Of a DNA stretch of 64,000 nt, positions 51,997 to 59,525 are shown piece by piece. The translations under genes were made by a program, and so were the position numbers. The notes under the pieces were generated by a model. That model was given only the letters and a program-made list of their open reading frames with translations. It was not told the DNA's origin and ran no database searches. How positions within the stretch are numbered: the first letter of the stretch is position 1; each line of letters starts with the position of its first letter. Origin of the DNA: Opitutaceae bacterium (GTDB taxonomy: Bacteria > Verrucomicrobiota > Verrucomicrobiia > Opitutales > Opitutaceae); NCBI GenBank assembly GCA_028284235.1, contig JANQSC010000008.1, positions 226,223-290,222 of the forward strand, written 5' to 3'.

Positions 51997-52598
51997 GCGC
52001 GGCTATGGTCAAGGTGACAGCAGTATTGCGAATCGCGGCGCCGTTGAGTTTCGCCCTGTTGGCGATATGGTCCAAAATGGGGGCGGACGAGTCTGGCGTG
52101 GCGGGAAGCCAGTCGCCGGAGGCCGAGGCGGATTCGCCGTTTGTCACCGTTGAACGCGAGGCCCAGCTGGGCGATTCGATTACGAGCAGTCGTTCCTTTC
52201 TCTACGCTCCGCCGCCAATGCCTCACACGGGGATGAAACAGGACGATTGTCTGAACTGCCACGCTCCAGAGTACGATATAAAAAAGCGCTGGCGAGCGAT
52301 CCGCCCCATTTCCCATCAGCTTTACTCCCAATGCCTTCAATGCCATGTGGAGCAATCCCGCCCTGCGGCGGTCCCCTTTGTTTTGAGCGATTTTCTCGCT
52401 CTTGATCTTCCAGGCAAAGGGTCGCGAAACAATGAATACGCCCCGCCGACCGTGCCCCACAAGGTCTTTATGCGGGAGAACTGCCTTTCCTGTCATGGCG
52501 CGACTGGATACAGTGACTATCGGACGAGCCACCCGGAACGGAGCCAGTGTCTGCAGTGCCACGCTCCGGAAGCGTCTGCGGATTACACGAGGCCGTGA
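51993..52598 (+). CDS. napB: NapB-like cytochrome with four hemes (internal duplication)
   Basis: 201 residues from the GTG at 51993, which overlaps the napA stop; ATG 52005 is an alternative. A membrane-spanning signal precedes two similar units: PPxPH at 73-78, CLNCH at 86-90, SH at 107-108 and CLQCH at 114-118; then PPTVPH at 151-156, CLSCH at 164-168, SH at 179-180 and CLQCH at 186-190. Spacings H to CxxCH (8) and SH to CxxCH (6) are identical in both. The first unit resembles classical di-heme NapB (RPISH, CHVEQ, VLSDF). The second is an added copy. It would pass electrons to NapA. The stop overlaps the next start by one base. Confidence 0.85.
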   Translation: MSAAMVKVTAVLRIAAPLSFALLAIWSKMGADESGVAGSQSPEAEADSPFVTVEREAQLGDSITSSRSFLYAPPPMPHTGMKQDDCLNCHAPEYDIKKRWRAIRPISHQLYSQCLQCHVEQSRPAAVPFVLSDFLALDLPGKGSRNNEYAPPTVPHKVFMRENCLSCHGATGYSDYRTSHPERSQCLQCHAPEASADYTRP

Positions 52599-53230
52599 TG
52601 AAGAAATCTCGGTTGAAACTCGTCCTCTTCGTAGTCCCCGCGGTCGCCCTAGTCGCGCTGGTCTTGGAAACGCTCGCTCAAGACAAGCGAACCGGGGAGC
52701 GACCGGCTGCGACCCCTGACGAGGACCCGACTCTGTTTTTCGGGAACGACGAAGATACGCATCTCGACAAGACGCCGCCTCGGCTCGTGACGGGAATGGA
52801 CTTGCATCGCCTAGGCTGGCGTTACGACTGTATGGAGTGTCACCAGCATGTCGATACGAAACGCTTTGATCGCGAGGAGATAAAAGTCGAGCACGAGAGG
52901 ATTATCCTCGACCATGGAAACAACCGGTACTGCCTGAACTGCCATCACCCGGACAACCGCAACGCCTTTGTCGACTACGATGGCAGCGAGATCGCGGAGT
53001 CGAACGTCACGCTGCTTTGCGCAAAGTGCCACGGGCCAAAGCACCGCGATTGGGAGGCGGGAGTGCACGGGCGGCAAAACGGGTTCTGGGACGACAGCAA
53101 GGGGGCTCGCAGCAAGCTGCGCTGCATCCAGTGTCACGACCCGCACGCCCCCGCCTTCAACCCGATGGCCCCGATGGCCCCGCCTACGTATCCGAAACGC
53201 GCGCCGAAACCGGAAGGCGTCGAGCACTAA
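52598..53230 (+). CDS. Tetraheme c-type cytochrome, putative electron relay
   Basis: A 210-residue protein with an N-terminal anchor or signal (KLVLFVVPAVALVALVLE). Four heme sites: CMECH (78-82), CLNCH (112-116), CAKCH (141-145) and CIQCH (176-180), the last inside CIQCHDPHAPAFNPM. It is not a NapC/NirT-type protein: the CxxCHxM/LxM repeats and length differ. It starts on the base that ends the NapB stop (TGATG). Placed between NapB and the Fe-S/NrfD pair, it is a natural candidate for the link between the quinol-oxidising complex and NapAB or the HAO-like protein. Confidence 0.8.
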   Translation: MKKSRLKLVLFVVPAVALVALVLETLAQDKRTGERPAATPDEDPTLFFGNDEDTHLDKTPPRLVTGMDLHRLGWRYDCMECHQHVDTKRFDREEIKVEHERIILDHGNNRYCLNCHHPDNRNAFVDYDGSEIAESNVTLLCAKCHGPKHRDWEAGVHGRQNGFWDDSKGARSKLRCIQCHDPHAPAFNPMAPMAPPTYPKRAPKPEGVEH

Positions 53231-53264
53231 CTGATCTGTATACGAATTTTACTTACATTATCGA

Positions 53265-54227
53265 ATGACAGAGAACGGGCAGCCAAGAACCATCGGGGAG
53301 GGAGTCAAGGGCATCAGCCGCAGGACTTTTCTCAAGGGGTCCACGGCGTCGCTCGTGGGCATGTCGGGATTGGTGGCAGCGCTGCAGCCGTTGCTAAAGC
53401 TGGAGCGAGGGGAGATCACGCTGTCCGATCTCTTGCAAAAGCACTACAAAGAGCTCTCGCCGAACCAGATGGACCGTATTGTCGAGCGCCTTCGACAGAA
53501 GTGCGAAAGCGAATACGGAGTGGTTCCGAACCTGCGGGACATCAAGCCGCAGGATGGAGTGGGTTTCGCCTACGCCTTGAACCTGACGCGTTGCGTCGGC
53601 TGCCGGAAGTGTGCCCATGCCTGCATCGCGGAGAACAACCAGTCGCGCGAAAGCGCGGATGACATATCCATGTCGTACATACGCGTACTCGAGTTGGACA
53701 AGGGTTCGATTAATCTGGAAACGTCTGACCAGTACTACGACGCGGAGACGGTGCCGCGCGAGGGAAAGTACTACATGCCCGTCCAGTGCCACCAGTGCCG
53801 CGAATCGCCGTGTACGAAAGCGTGTCCGGTCAACGCGACTTGGCAAGAGGCGGATGGCATTGTGACTATCGACTACAATTGGTGCATCGGTTGCCGCTAT
53901 TGCATGGCGGCCTGCCCGTACGACGCCCGCCGGTTCAATTGGGAGAAACCTAAGATCGAGGCCGACCAGATCAACCCCGACCAAAGCTACTTGAGCAACC
54001 GAATCAGGCCGAAGGGCGTGGTGGAGAAGTGCACCTTCTGCCTGCATCGGACGCGAGAGGGCAAGTACCCGGCCTGTATGGAAGTTTGCCCTACAGGGGC
54101 TCGCGTGTTTGGCAACATCCTCGATCCGGACAGCGAGATCAACTATATCCTGCGCAACAAGCGCGTCTACATCCTGAAAGAGGATTCCGGAACGGACCCG
54201 AGGTTCTATTACTTTTTCGACACCTGA
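53265..54227 (+). CDS. Four-cluster Fe-S protein (DmsB/NrfC-like), Tat-exported
   Basis: A 320-residue protein with a Tat signal (SRRTFLKGS at 18-26) and 16 Cys in four [4Fe-4S] motifs: C110-C113-C116-C120, C175-C178-C183-C187, C207-C210-C213-C217 and C256-C259-C271-C275. The order and spacing match the periplasmic electron-transfer subunits of the DmsB/HybA/NrfC/DsrO class. Together with the following NrfD-type gene it should form a quinol dehydrogenase module. The two genes are separated by 13 bp. The symbol is left open because the pair does not stand with a molybdenum subunit of the DMSO type. Confidence 0.88.
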   Translation: MTENGQPRTIGEGVKGISRRTFLKGSTASLVGMSGLVAALQPLLKLERGEITLSDLLQKHYKELSPNQMDRIVERLRQKCESEYGVVPNLRDIKPQDGVGFAYALNLTRCVGCRKCAHACIAENNQSRESADDISMSYIRVLELDKGSINLETSDQYYDAETVPREGKYYMPVQCHQCRESPCTKACPVNATWQEADGIVTIDYNWCIGCRYCMAACPYDARRFNWEKPKIEADQINPDQSYLSNRIRPKGVVEKCTFCLHRTREGKYPACMEVCPTGARVFGNILDPDSEINYILRNKRVYILKEDSGTDPRFYYFFDT

Positions 54228-54240
54228 CGAGCGGGGAGCG

Positions 54241-55455
54241 ATGAGAGACTACATCACATTTCTGGGCCGGATTTGGCTGCTTTCGTGGAGAGGGAGCTGG
54301 GCCTACTACGCTTGGATGGTTCTGCTCACCGTCTTGGCCCTCGTTGGATTGCGATCCTGGTCCTGGCAGATCGTCGATGGCTTGTCGGCGACGGGCATGA
54401 CGGACCAGGTTTCCTGGGGGGCCTACATTGCCAATTTCACCTTTCTTGTCGGAGTCGCCGCGGCCGCGGTGATGCTGGTGATCCCCGCATACGTCTACAA
54501 GGTGAAGGCGATGAAGGACGTCGTCCTTTTCGGCGAACTCATGGCGATCGCGGTGATTGTGATGTGCCTCTTGTTCGTGACGGTCGACTTGGGCCGCCCG
54601 GACCGCTTCCATCATATGATTCCCCCGTTCGGGAAGTTCAACTGGCCCATCTCCATGCTGTCGTGGGACGTGATCGCCCTGAACGGCTACTTGCTTCTCA
54701 ATCTGCATATCTGCGGCTACCTATTGTATTCACGTTACAACAACAGGCAACCGACGAAGCGATTCTACGTTCCAGTAGTGTTTATCGCTATTGTTTGGGC
54801 GATTAGCATCCATACGGTTACCGCGTTTCTCTACGTGGGGCTTGCCGGGCGGCCGTTTTGGAACCATCCAATCGTGGCCCCGCGCTTTCTCGCGTCCGCG
54901 TTTTCCGCTGGACCGGCGCTGCTCATCATCACCTTCCAGGCGATCCGCCGATTCGGCGGCTACTGGATTGGCGACGAGCCGATCTTCTTTCTACGCAAGA
55001 TCATAACGGTCGCCTTGATGATCAACATGTTCCTGCTGGGATGCGAAGTGTTCACGGAATTTTATTCGGGCACCTACCATGTTGCCAGCGCCGAATACCT
55101 GTTTTTCGGCCTGCACGGGCATGATTCGCTGGTCCCCTGGATTTGGTCGGCGATTGCGATGAATTCGATCGCACTGGTGATGCTCCTTTCGCCTCTAACG
55201 CGAAAACTGGGATGGCTGAACGTGGCCTGTGTACTTCTCTTTGTAGGAATTTGGATCGAGAAGGGGATGGGTTTGATCGTCCCTGGCTTCGTACCCACGC
55301 CGTTGGGGGATGTAGTCGAGTACCTGCCGTCCGTGAATGAAACTTTGATCTGCATGGGGATCTGGGCTGCGGGCGCCTTAATGTATTCATGGATGCTGCA
55401 CGTGGCGATTCCAATTATGAAAGGAGAGCTCAGAGCGAATCCAGGAAGTGACTAG
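54241..55455 (+). CDS. NrfD/PsrC-family membrane quinol-interacting protein
   Basis: A 404-residue inner-membrane protein with about ten hydrophobic segments. NrfD-family blocks include WAYYAWMVLLTVLALVG, WGAYIANFTFLVGVAAAAVM, LFVTVDLGRPDRFHHMIP and the distal IEKGMGLIVPGFVPTPLGD. GGGGAG sequence precedes the ATG. Family members oxidise or reduce menaquinol and exchange electrons with a DmsB/NrfC-like partner; some are proton pumps. The long form of about 400 residues is like the HmcC/DsrP/ActC type rather than the 310-residue NrfD. With no NapC or NapGH in the cluster it is the likely quinol entry point. Confidence 0.88.
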   Translation: MRDYITFLGRIWLLSWRGSWAYYAWMVLLTVLALVGLRSWSWQIVDGLSATGMTDQVSWGAYIANFTFLVGVAAAAVMLVIPAYVYKVKAMKDVVLFGELMAIAVIVMCLLFVTVDLGRPDRFHHMIPPFGKFNWPISMLSWDVIALNGYLLLNLHICGYLLYSRYNNRQPTKRFYVPVVFIAIVWAISIHTVTAFLYVGLAGRPFWNHPIVAPRFLASAFSAGPALLIITFQAIRRFGGYWIGDEPIFFLRKIITVALMINMFLLGCEVFTEFYSGTYHVASAEYLFFGLHGHDSLVPWIWSAIAMNSIALVMLLSPLTRKLGWLNVACVLLFVGIWIEKGMGLIVPGFVPTPLGDVVEYLPSVNETLICMGIWAAGALMYSWMLHVAIPIMKGELRANPGSD

Positions 55456-55468
55456 GGCGCGAGGCGGG

Positions 55469-56932
55469 ATGAAAATTCAATCAACCAAAAAAATGAAACG
55501 TATCCAAAAATATATAGCAGCGATCGTATTCGTGTGCGCCGCGGTTGAAGCGGCGAATGCGGGTTTTTCGCTGAAGAAAGTCTCGCCCCAGTCCCAGGCC
55601 TGTGTCGAGTGTCACAAAAACGAGTCCCGATCTATCTACGAGCAATGGGGCAACAGCCACCACTTCCGCGCAAACGTTGGGTGCTTCGAGTGCCATTCCG
55701 CGCTGAAGGAGGACGTCGACGCGTTCGAGCATTTCGGCGAGTATATCTCGACAATTGTCTCTCCCAGAGACTGCGCTCGCTGCCACGAGCACGAAGTGGC
55801 CGAGTTCAACAGTTCCCACCACGCCAAGGGCGGGCGTATTCTGGGCTCGCTCGACAACGTATTGGCGGAGGTGGTCGAGGGGAACAATGGCCTGGTTACG
55901 CCCGGATTCCCGCATGGAGTCTCGGCCGCGGCGGTCAACGGGTGCTGGCAGTGCCACGGCTCGGAGGTGAAAGTGATTGGCGACGGGAAGCTAGACCCTG
56001 CGACCTGGCCGAACACCGGCATCGGGCGGATTAATCCGGACGGTTCGGAAGGCGCGTGCACCGCGTGCCACTCGCGGCACGACTTTTCTGCGGCCCAGGC
56101 CCGGACGCCGGATACCTGCGGTAAATGCCACATGGGCCCCGACCATCCTCAACTTGAAATCTTCAACGAGTCCAAGCACGGCATCGCCTACTACGCGAAT
56201 ATTGACAAGATGGCCCTAGAGAGCCCGAAATGGGTGGTGGGCGAGGACTACGATGCCGCCCCGACCTGCGCGACTTGCCACATGAGCGCGACGACTGACC
56301 AGCCGGTGACACACGACGTCGGCATGCGGATTTCGTGGAACAATCGGCCGCCGATCTCCGTGCGGCCGGAAGTCTCGGACGCGAAACTCGGTCTTCCTGG
56401 AAAGGACGTTCCCTGGCAAACGCGGCGGGCCAATATGGAAAACGTCTGCCTCAGTTGCCACAACCAGAATTTCATCGACGCCTTCTATATTCAATACGAC
56501 GGCTTGATCGATCTCTACCACGAGAAATTCGCCAAGCCCGGCTTGGCCCTCTACGAGGCGGCCCAGCCGCTTCTCAACGAGGTGAAGTTCAGCAACAAGA
56601 TCGACTTCGTTTGGTTCGAGCTCTGGCATCACGAAGGTCGGCGGGCCCGGCACGGCGCCTCGATGATGGGCCCCGACTACACCCACTGGCACGGCACTTA
56701 TGAAATCGCCAAGAATTTCTATACGGAGTACATTCCGGAATTGCAGGAACTGGCGAGCCACAATCTCCACTCGGAGGATCCGGACAGGAAGTCCGCCGCG
56801 GAAAAGCTGAACCGGCTGATCTTTCAAACCTTGGAGAGCGACAACCACCGTTGGTATATCAACAAGATGGATCCCGCGGAAAAAGCCCGCCGTGAACAGT
56901 CGCGAGAGGAGTTTCAAAAGAGATACAAATAA
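55469..56932 (+). CDS. Octaheme c-type cytochrome, hydroxylamine oxidoreductase (HAO)-like
   Basis: About 487 residues. The start is ATG 55469; ATG 55493 is an alternative and the signal peptide (QKYIAAIVFVCAAVEAANA) supports either. Eight CxxCH motifs begin at C45, C72, C102, C159, C197, C217, C267 and C327. The last third carries the HAO-family block WHHEGRRARHGASMMGP, then DYTHWHGTYEI (near 403). This is the octaheme HAO/IhOCC family. Those outside ammonia oxidisers mostly reduce nitrite or hydroxylamine. Whether the cross-linking Tyr of oxidising enzymes is present needs an alignment. Beside nap genes and without NrfA, a nitrite-reducing role is the best guess. Confidence 0.88.
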   Translation: MKIQSTKKMKRIQKYIAAIVFVCAAVEAANAGFSLKKVSPQSQACVECHKNESRSIYEQWGNSHHFRANVGCFECHSALKEDVDAFEHFGEYISTIVSPRDCARCHEHEVAEFNSSHHAKGGRILGSLDNVLAEVVEGNNGLVTPGFPHGVSAAAVNGCWQCHGSEVKVIGDGKLDPATWPNTGIGRINPDGSEGACTACHSRHDFSAAQARTPDTCGKCHMGPDHPQLEIFNESKHGIAYYANIDKMALESPKWVVGEDYDAAPTCATCHMSATTDQPVTHDVGMRISWNNRPPISVRPEVSDAKLGLPGKDVPWQTRRANMENVCLSCHNQNFIDAFYIQYDGLIDLYHEKFAKPGLALYEAAQPLLNEVKFSNKIDFVWFELWHHEGRRARHGASMMGPDYTHWHGTYEIAKNFYTEYIPELQELASHNLHSEDPDRKSAAEKLNRLIFQTLESDNHRWYINKMDPAEKARREQSREEFQKRYK

Positions 56933-57004
56933 ATAGTGAATAGTGAAGAGTGAATGGAATGTTTGGATACGGTTCTCTTTGCTATTCCTATCTCGTGAAA
57001 TAAC

Positions 57005-57556
57005 ATGATTGAAGATCCGATAGAAGCGTTTCGGCGACTTACTCCCGAGGAGCAAATTCAGGAGGGAGAGGATAGTCTCTTATCGCACGTACTGGAAAAA
57101 GCGATACAGGCCCACGCGAAATACCCGTTGCTTGGAATGGACCAGATGGACGCGTTCCTGGCGGATCCGGATTGCCTGCGCTACCCGACCCGCTACGTCT
57201 ACGAGTTCGGGTCGGAAATGGCTCCTCACCAATTCGCTCAGCCGGAGGAGGACTTTCGTTTGCCCGGCGGGCAAGGGAAAGTCGTCTATCTGCGGCCAGT
57301 CTTGAGGCAGCGGCCTGATTTTGCGGCTCTGGCCGTCGCTTATATGGTGCCGCCGATCAATTACGGGGACATCGCGAGCGATGCGCACTGCCTGGTCTAC
57401 GCTGCGGCCTTGCTGGGGCTGACTGAGGACGAGTGCTATGAGCGCCTGTGCGCGGTGGCGGACTTTTGCGGGAGCGAGATCAAGTACGCCGGAGCTGCCG
57501 ATTCTCCGACTCTAGATTGCGCCTCGGGGAGTTGCGCCTGCGCCGCGCCCTCCTGA
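57005..57556 (+). CDS. Uncharacterised Cys-containing protein linked to the nitrogen cluster
   Basis: A 183-residue cytoplasmic-looking protein without signal or membrane segment. No family was recognised. The N-terminal 60 residues are acidic and helical (TPEEQIQEGEDSLLSHVLEK). The middle has strands (KVVYLRPVLRQRPDFAALAV) and PPINYGDIASDAHCLVYAAA, and the C-terminus is Cys-rich (LDCASGSCACAAPS). Eight Cys in all, none in a CxxCH motif. It lies 72 bp after the HAO-like gene on the same strand and 83 bp before the porin-like gene. A role in maturation, metal handling or regulation of the respiratory enzymes is possible but untested. Confidence 0.7.
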   Translation: MIEDPIEAFRRLTPEEQIQEGEDSLLSHVLEKAIQAHAKYPLLGMDQMDAFLADPDCLRYPTRYVYEFGSEMAPHQFAQPEEDFRLPGGQGKVVYLRPVLRQRPDFAALAVAYMVPPINYGDIASDAHCLVYAAALLGLTEDECYERLCAVADFCGSEIKYAGAADSPTLDCASGSCACAAPS

Positions 57557-57639
57557 AGGGGCGTTCCATTTTAATGGATACGCTGAACATTGCGGGGAAA
57601 AATCTGAATGAAATGACTAGAACCTATTGAAAAACCAAT

Positions 57640-58872
57640 ATGAAGATCCGACTCGATAAGACAATAGTGGCGACGGCCGTTTTTGGAGGCCTCTTTCTCG
57701 GCGACGCGTGGAGCCAAGGAGACGATGTATGGGAAAATGTGATACTGGACACGCGGATTCGGTACGAGGCAGTTGATCAAGAGTCTACCGGCGACGCGGA
57801 CGCCCTGACTCTGCGGGCTCGCGTCGGCTGGGAAAGCGATTCCTACGAGGGCTTTTCCTTTCTGGTCGAAGGCGATTTCAGCGAGCCGGTCGACGACGAT
57901 TCCTACGACGCGTATCCCGGAGCCCAAGGAGCAGTGGGCAAGGCCTTGATCGCGGATGGGCCGACTCGCGAATTGAATCGGGCCCAAGTCGCCTATTCGG
58001 GCGACAACGGCTTCTCGTCGGTTGTCGGCCGGCAGCGGATCATCTTGGGCAACGCCAGGTTTGTGGGGAATGTCGGCTGGCGGCAGAACGAGCAGACCTT
58101 CGACGCCGCGACCTTCGTCTACCAGCCCAGGGAGGAATACGAATTCACTTACGGATACGTGGACGGGGTGAACCGGATATTTGGCTCCGAGGCCGTGGTC
58201 GCTGCCCAGGAAACGCTCCAAACCGAAGCCCATGTCTTCAACGCTATTTTCGATATTGACGAGCAAACCGAGTTGGGGGTCTACGCCTATCTTCTCGGTG
58301 TCGATACCTTGCCGTCCGCTTCCAGCGACACCTTCGGGGCGTACTATCTAGGCTCGGGCGAGCTCGATAACGGTGTCCAACTAACGACGCGTTTGGAGCT
58401 CGCGCAGCAGCTGGATAACTCGCATTCTTCCGCTGGTTCGGATTTCGAGCTCAGCTACTGCTTGGCGGAGTTCATCGCGAAAAAGAACGCGATGTCGGGA
58501 TCGATTGGATACGAATGTCTAGAAGGCAACGGATTTCGAGGCTTTTCTACCCCGCTTGCTACGCTGCACGCGTTCAATGGCTGGGCCGACGTTTTTCTCG
58601 CGACCCCCGTGAATGGTTTGGTCGACGTGTATGCGAGCCTTGGTTACACGTTTAGCAAGGAAGCCAGCGGCAAGCTGGTTTACCACAACTTCGAAAGCGA
58701 GTCTGGCTCCATTCGCTATGGGGACGAATACGACGCGGTTTTTTCCTGGAAGCTCAACGACCGCAACAAGCTTACCGCCAAATACGCCTTCTACAACGGC
58801 GCGGGCGGGGCCCCCGGAGCGCTGAAACTCGATAGAACCAAGTTCTGGCTCCAACTGGATAGCAGCTATTAG
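57640..58872 (+). CDS. Outer membrane porin, alginate-export-like family
   Basis: A 410-residue protein with a signal peptide (VATAVFGGLFLGDAWS). The signature SVVGRQRIILGNARFVGNVGW, as GRQRIILGNARFVGNVGW, followed by RQNEQTFDAATFVY, marks the alginate-export (AlgE-like) barrel family. The whole protein alternates in the manner of an 18-strand barrel and ends LQLDSSY. Members serve as specific outer-membrane channels for alginate or many other solutes. Placed at the end of the nitrogen cluster, it may bring in nitrate or another anion; this is inference. Confidence 0.75.
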   Translation: MKIRLDKTIVATAVFGGLFLGDAWSQGDDVWENVILDTRIRYEAVDQESTGDADALTLRARVGWESDSYEGFSFLVEGDFSEPVDDDSYDAYPGAQGAVGKALIADGPTRELNRAQVAYSGDNGFSSVVGRQRIILGNARFVGNVGWRQNEQTFDAATFVYQPREEYEFTYGYVDGVNRIFGSEAVVAAQETLQTEAHVFNAIFDIDEQTELGVYAYLLGVDTLPSASSDTFGAYYLGSGELDNGVQLTTRLELAQQLDNSHSSAGSDFELSYCLAEFIAKKNAMSGSIGYECLEGNGFRGFSTPLATLHAFNGWADVFLATPVNGLVDVYASLGYTFSKEASGKLVYHNFESESGSIRYGDEYDAVFSWKLNDRNKLTAKYAFYNGAGGAPGALKLDRTKFWLQLDSSY

Positions 58873-58948
58873 CGGCGGCGTGTCGTTTATTCGAACTTAC
58901 AAGAAAGTATCGATTTACGCGACTCGTTGAGGTAGTGGCTAGGGTGAT

Positions 58949-59428
58949 ATGCGGAAAGTAAATACAAACGAAATGAAGCCCTACGATTGGGTGTCGCCGA
59001 AGGGTAAGTTCGCGATGTCGGGCAAGACGGTATCGATCGAGCTGGGCAGGGACGAGAGTTCGATGGATCTCTTGAAGCGTCATCCATTCGACGTTGAGAT
59101 TTGCAGCATCCCTCCCGGGAAGGCGAATTGCCCCTATCACTCGCACAGCGCCCAGTGGGAATTCTATCATGTGCTATCGGGCGAGGGGAAGGCGCGGCAT
59201 GAAGAAGGCGAGACTGAGATCGGACCTGGGGACGCGTTCGTATTCAAGCCGGGCGAAGCGCATCAGTTGATAAACGATGGTGAAGCGGACCTGGTTTTCT
59301 ATGTGATTGCCGACAACCCGATTGGGGAGTCCTGCCATTACCCCGATAGCGGCAAGTGGCTTGTGCGTTCTCCCGAGCGGAGCCTGATCCGCTCGGAGGG
59401 ATTGGATTACTTCGACGGGGAGGAGTGA
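58949..59428 (+). CDS. Cupin domain protein
   Basis: A 159-residue single-domain cupin. Motif 1 is CPYHSHSAQWEFYHVLSGEG with H, H and E in the metal-site positions. Motif 2 is PGDAFVFKPGEAHQLINDG with the last His. The rest (LVFYVIADNPIGESCHYPDSGKW) is typical of small uncharacterised bacterial cupins that bind a metal and a small ligand. It follows the porin-like gene by 76 bp and ends before a strong bidirectional terminator, closing the plus-strand cluster. Specific function unknown. Confidence 0.85.
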   Translation: MRKVNTNEMKPYDWVSPKGKFAMSGKTVSIELGRDESSMDLLKRHPFDVEICSIPPGKANCPYHSHSAQWEFYHVLSGEGKARHEEGETEIGPGDAFVFKPGEAHQLINDGEADLVFYVIADNPIGESCHYPDSGKWLVRSPERSLIRSEGLDYFDGEE

Positions 59429-59463
59429 AACTGGTGTAGCGGTGTCTTGAAAGATCATTGACG

Positions 59464-59498
59464 ACAAAGCCGATGCTCAGAGCGAGCATCGGCTTTGT
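59464..59498. terminator. Bidirectional intrinsic terminator between cupin and gnd genes
   Basis: A perfect 15-bp stem (ACAAAGCCGATGCTC/GAGCATCGGCTTTGT) around AGAGC lies between two convergent genes, 35 bp after the cupin stop and 27 bp after the gnd stop. The stem's own CTTTGTTGTT gives a T-rich end on the plus strand. Confidence 0.85.
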
Positions 59499-59525
59499 TG
59501 TTGAAACTGGGTTATATTTGTCGCT

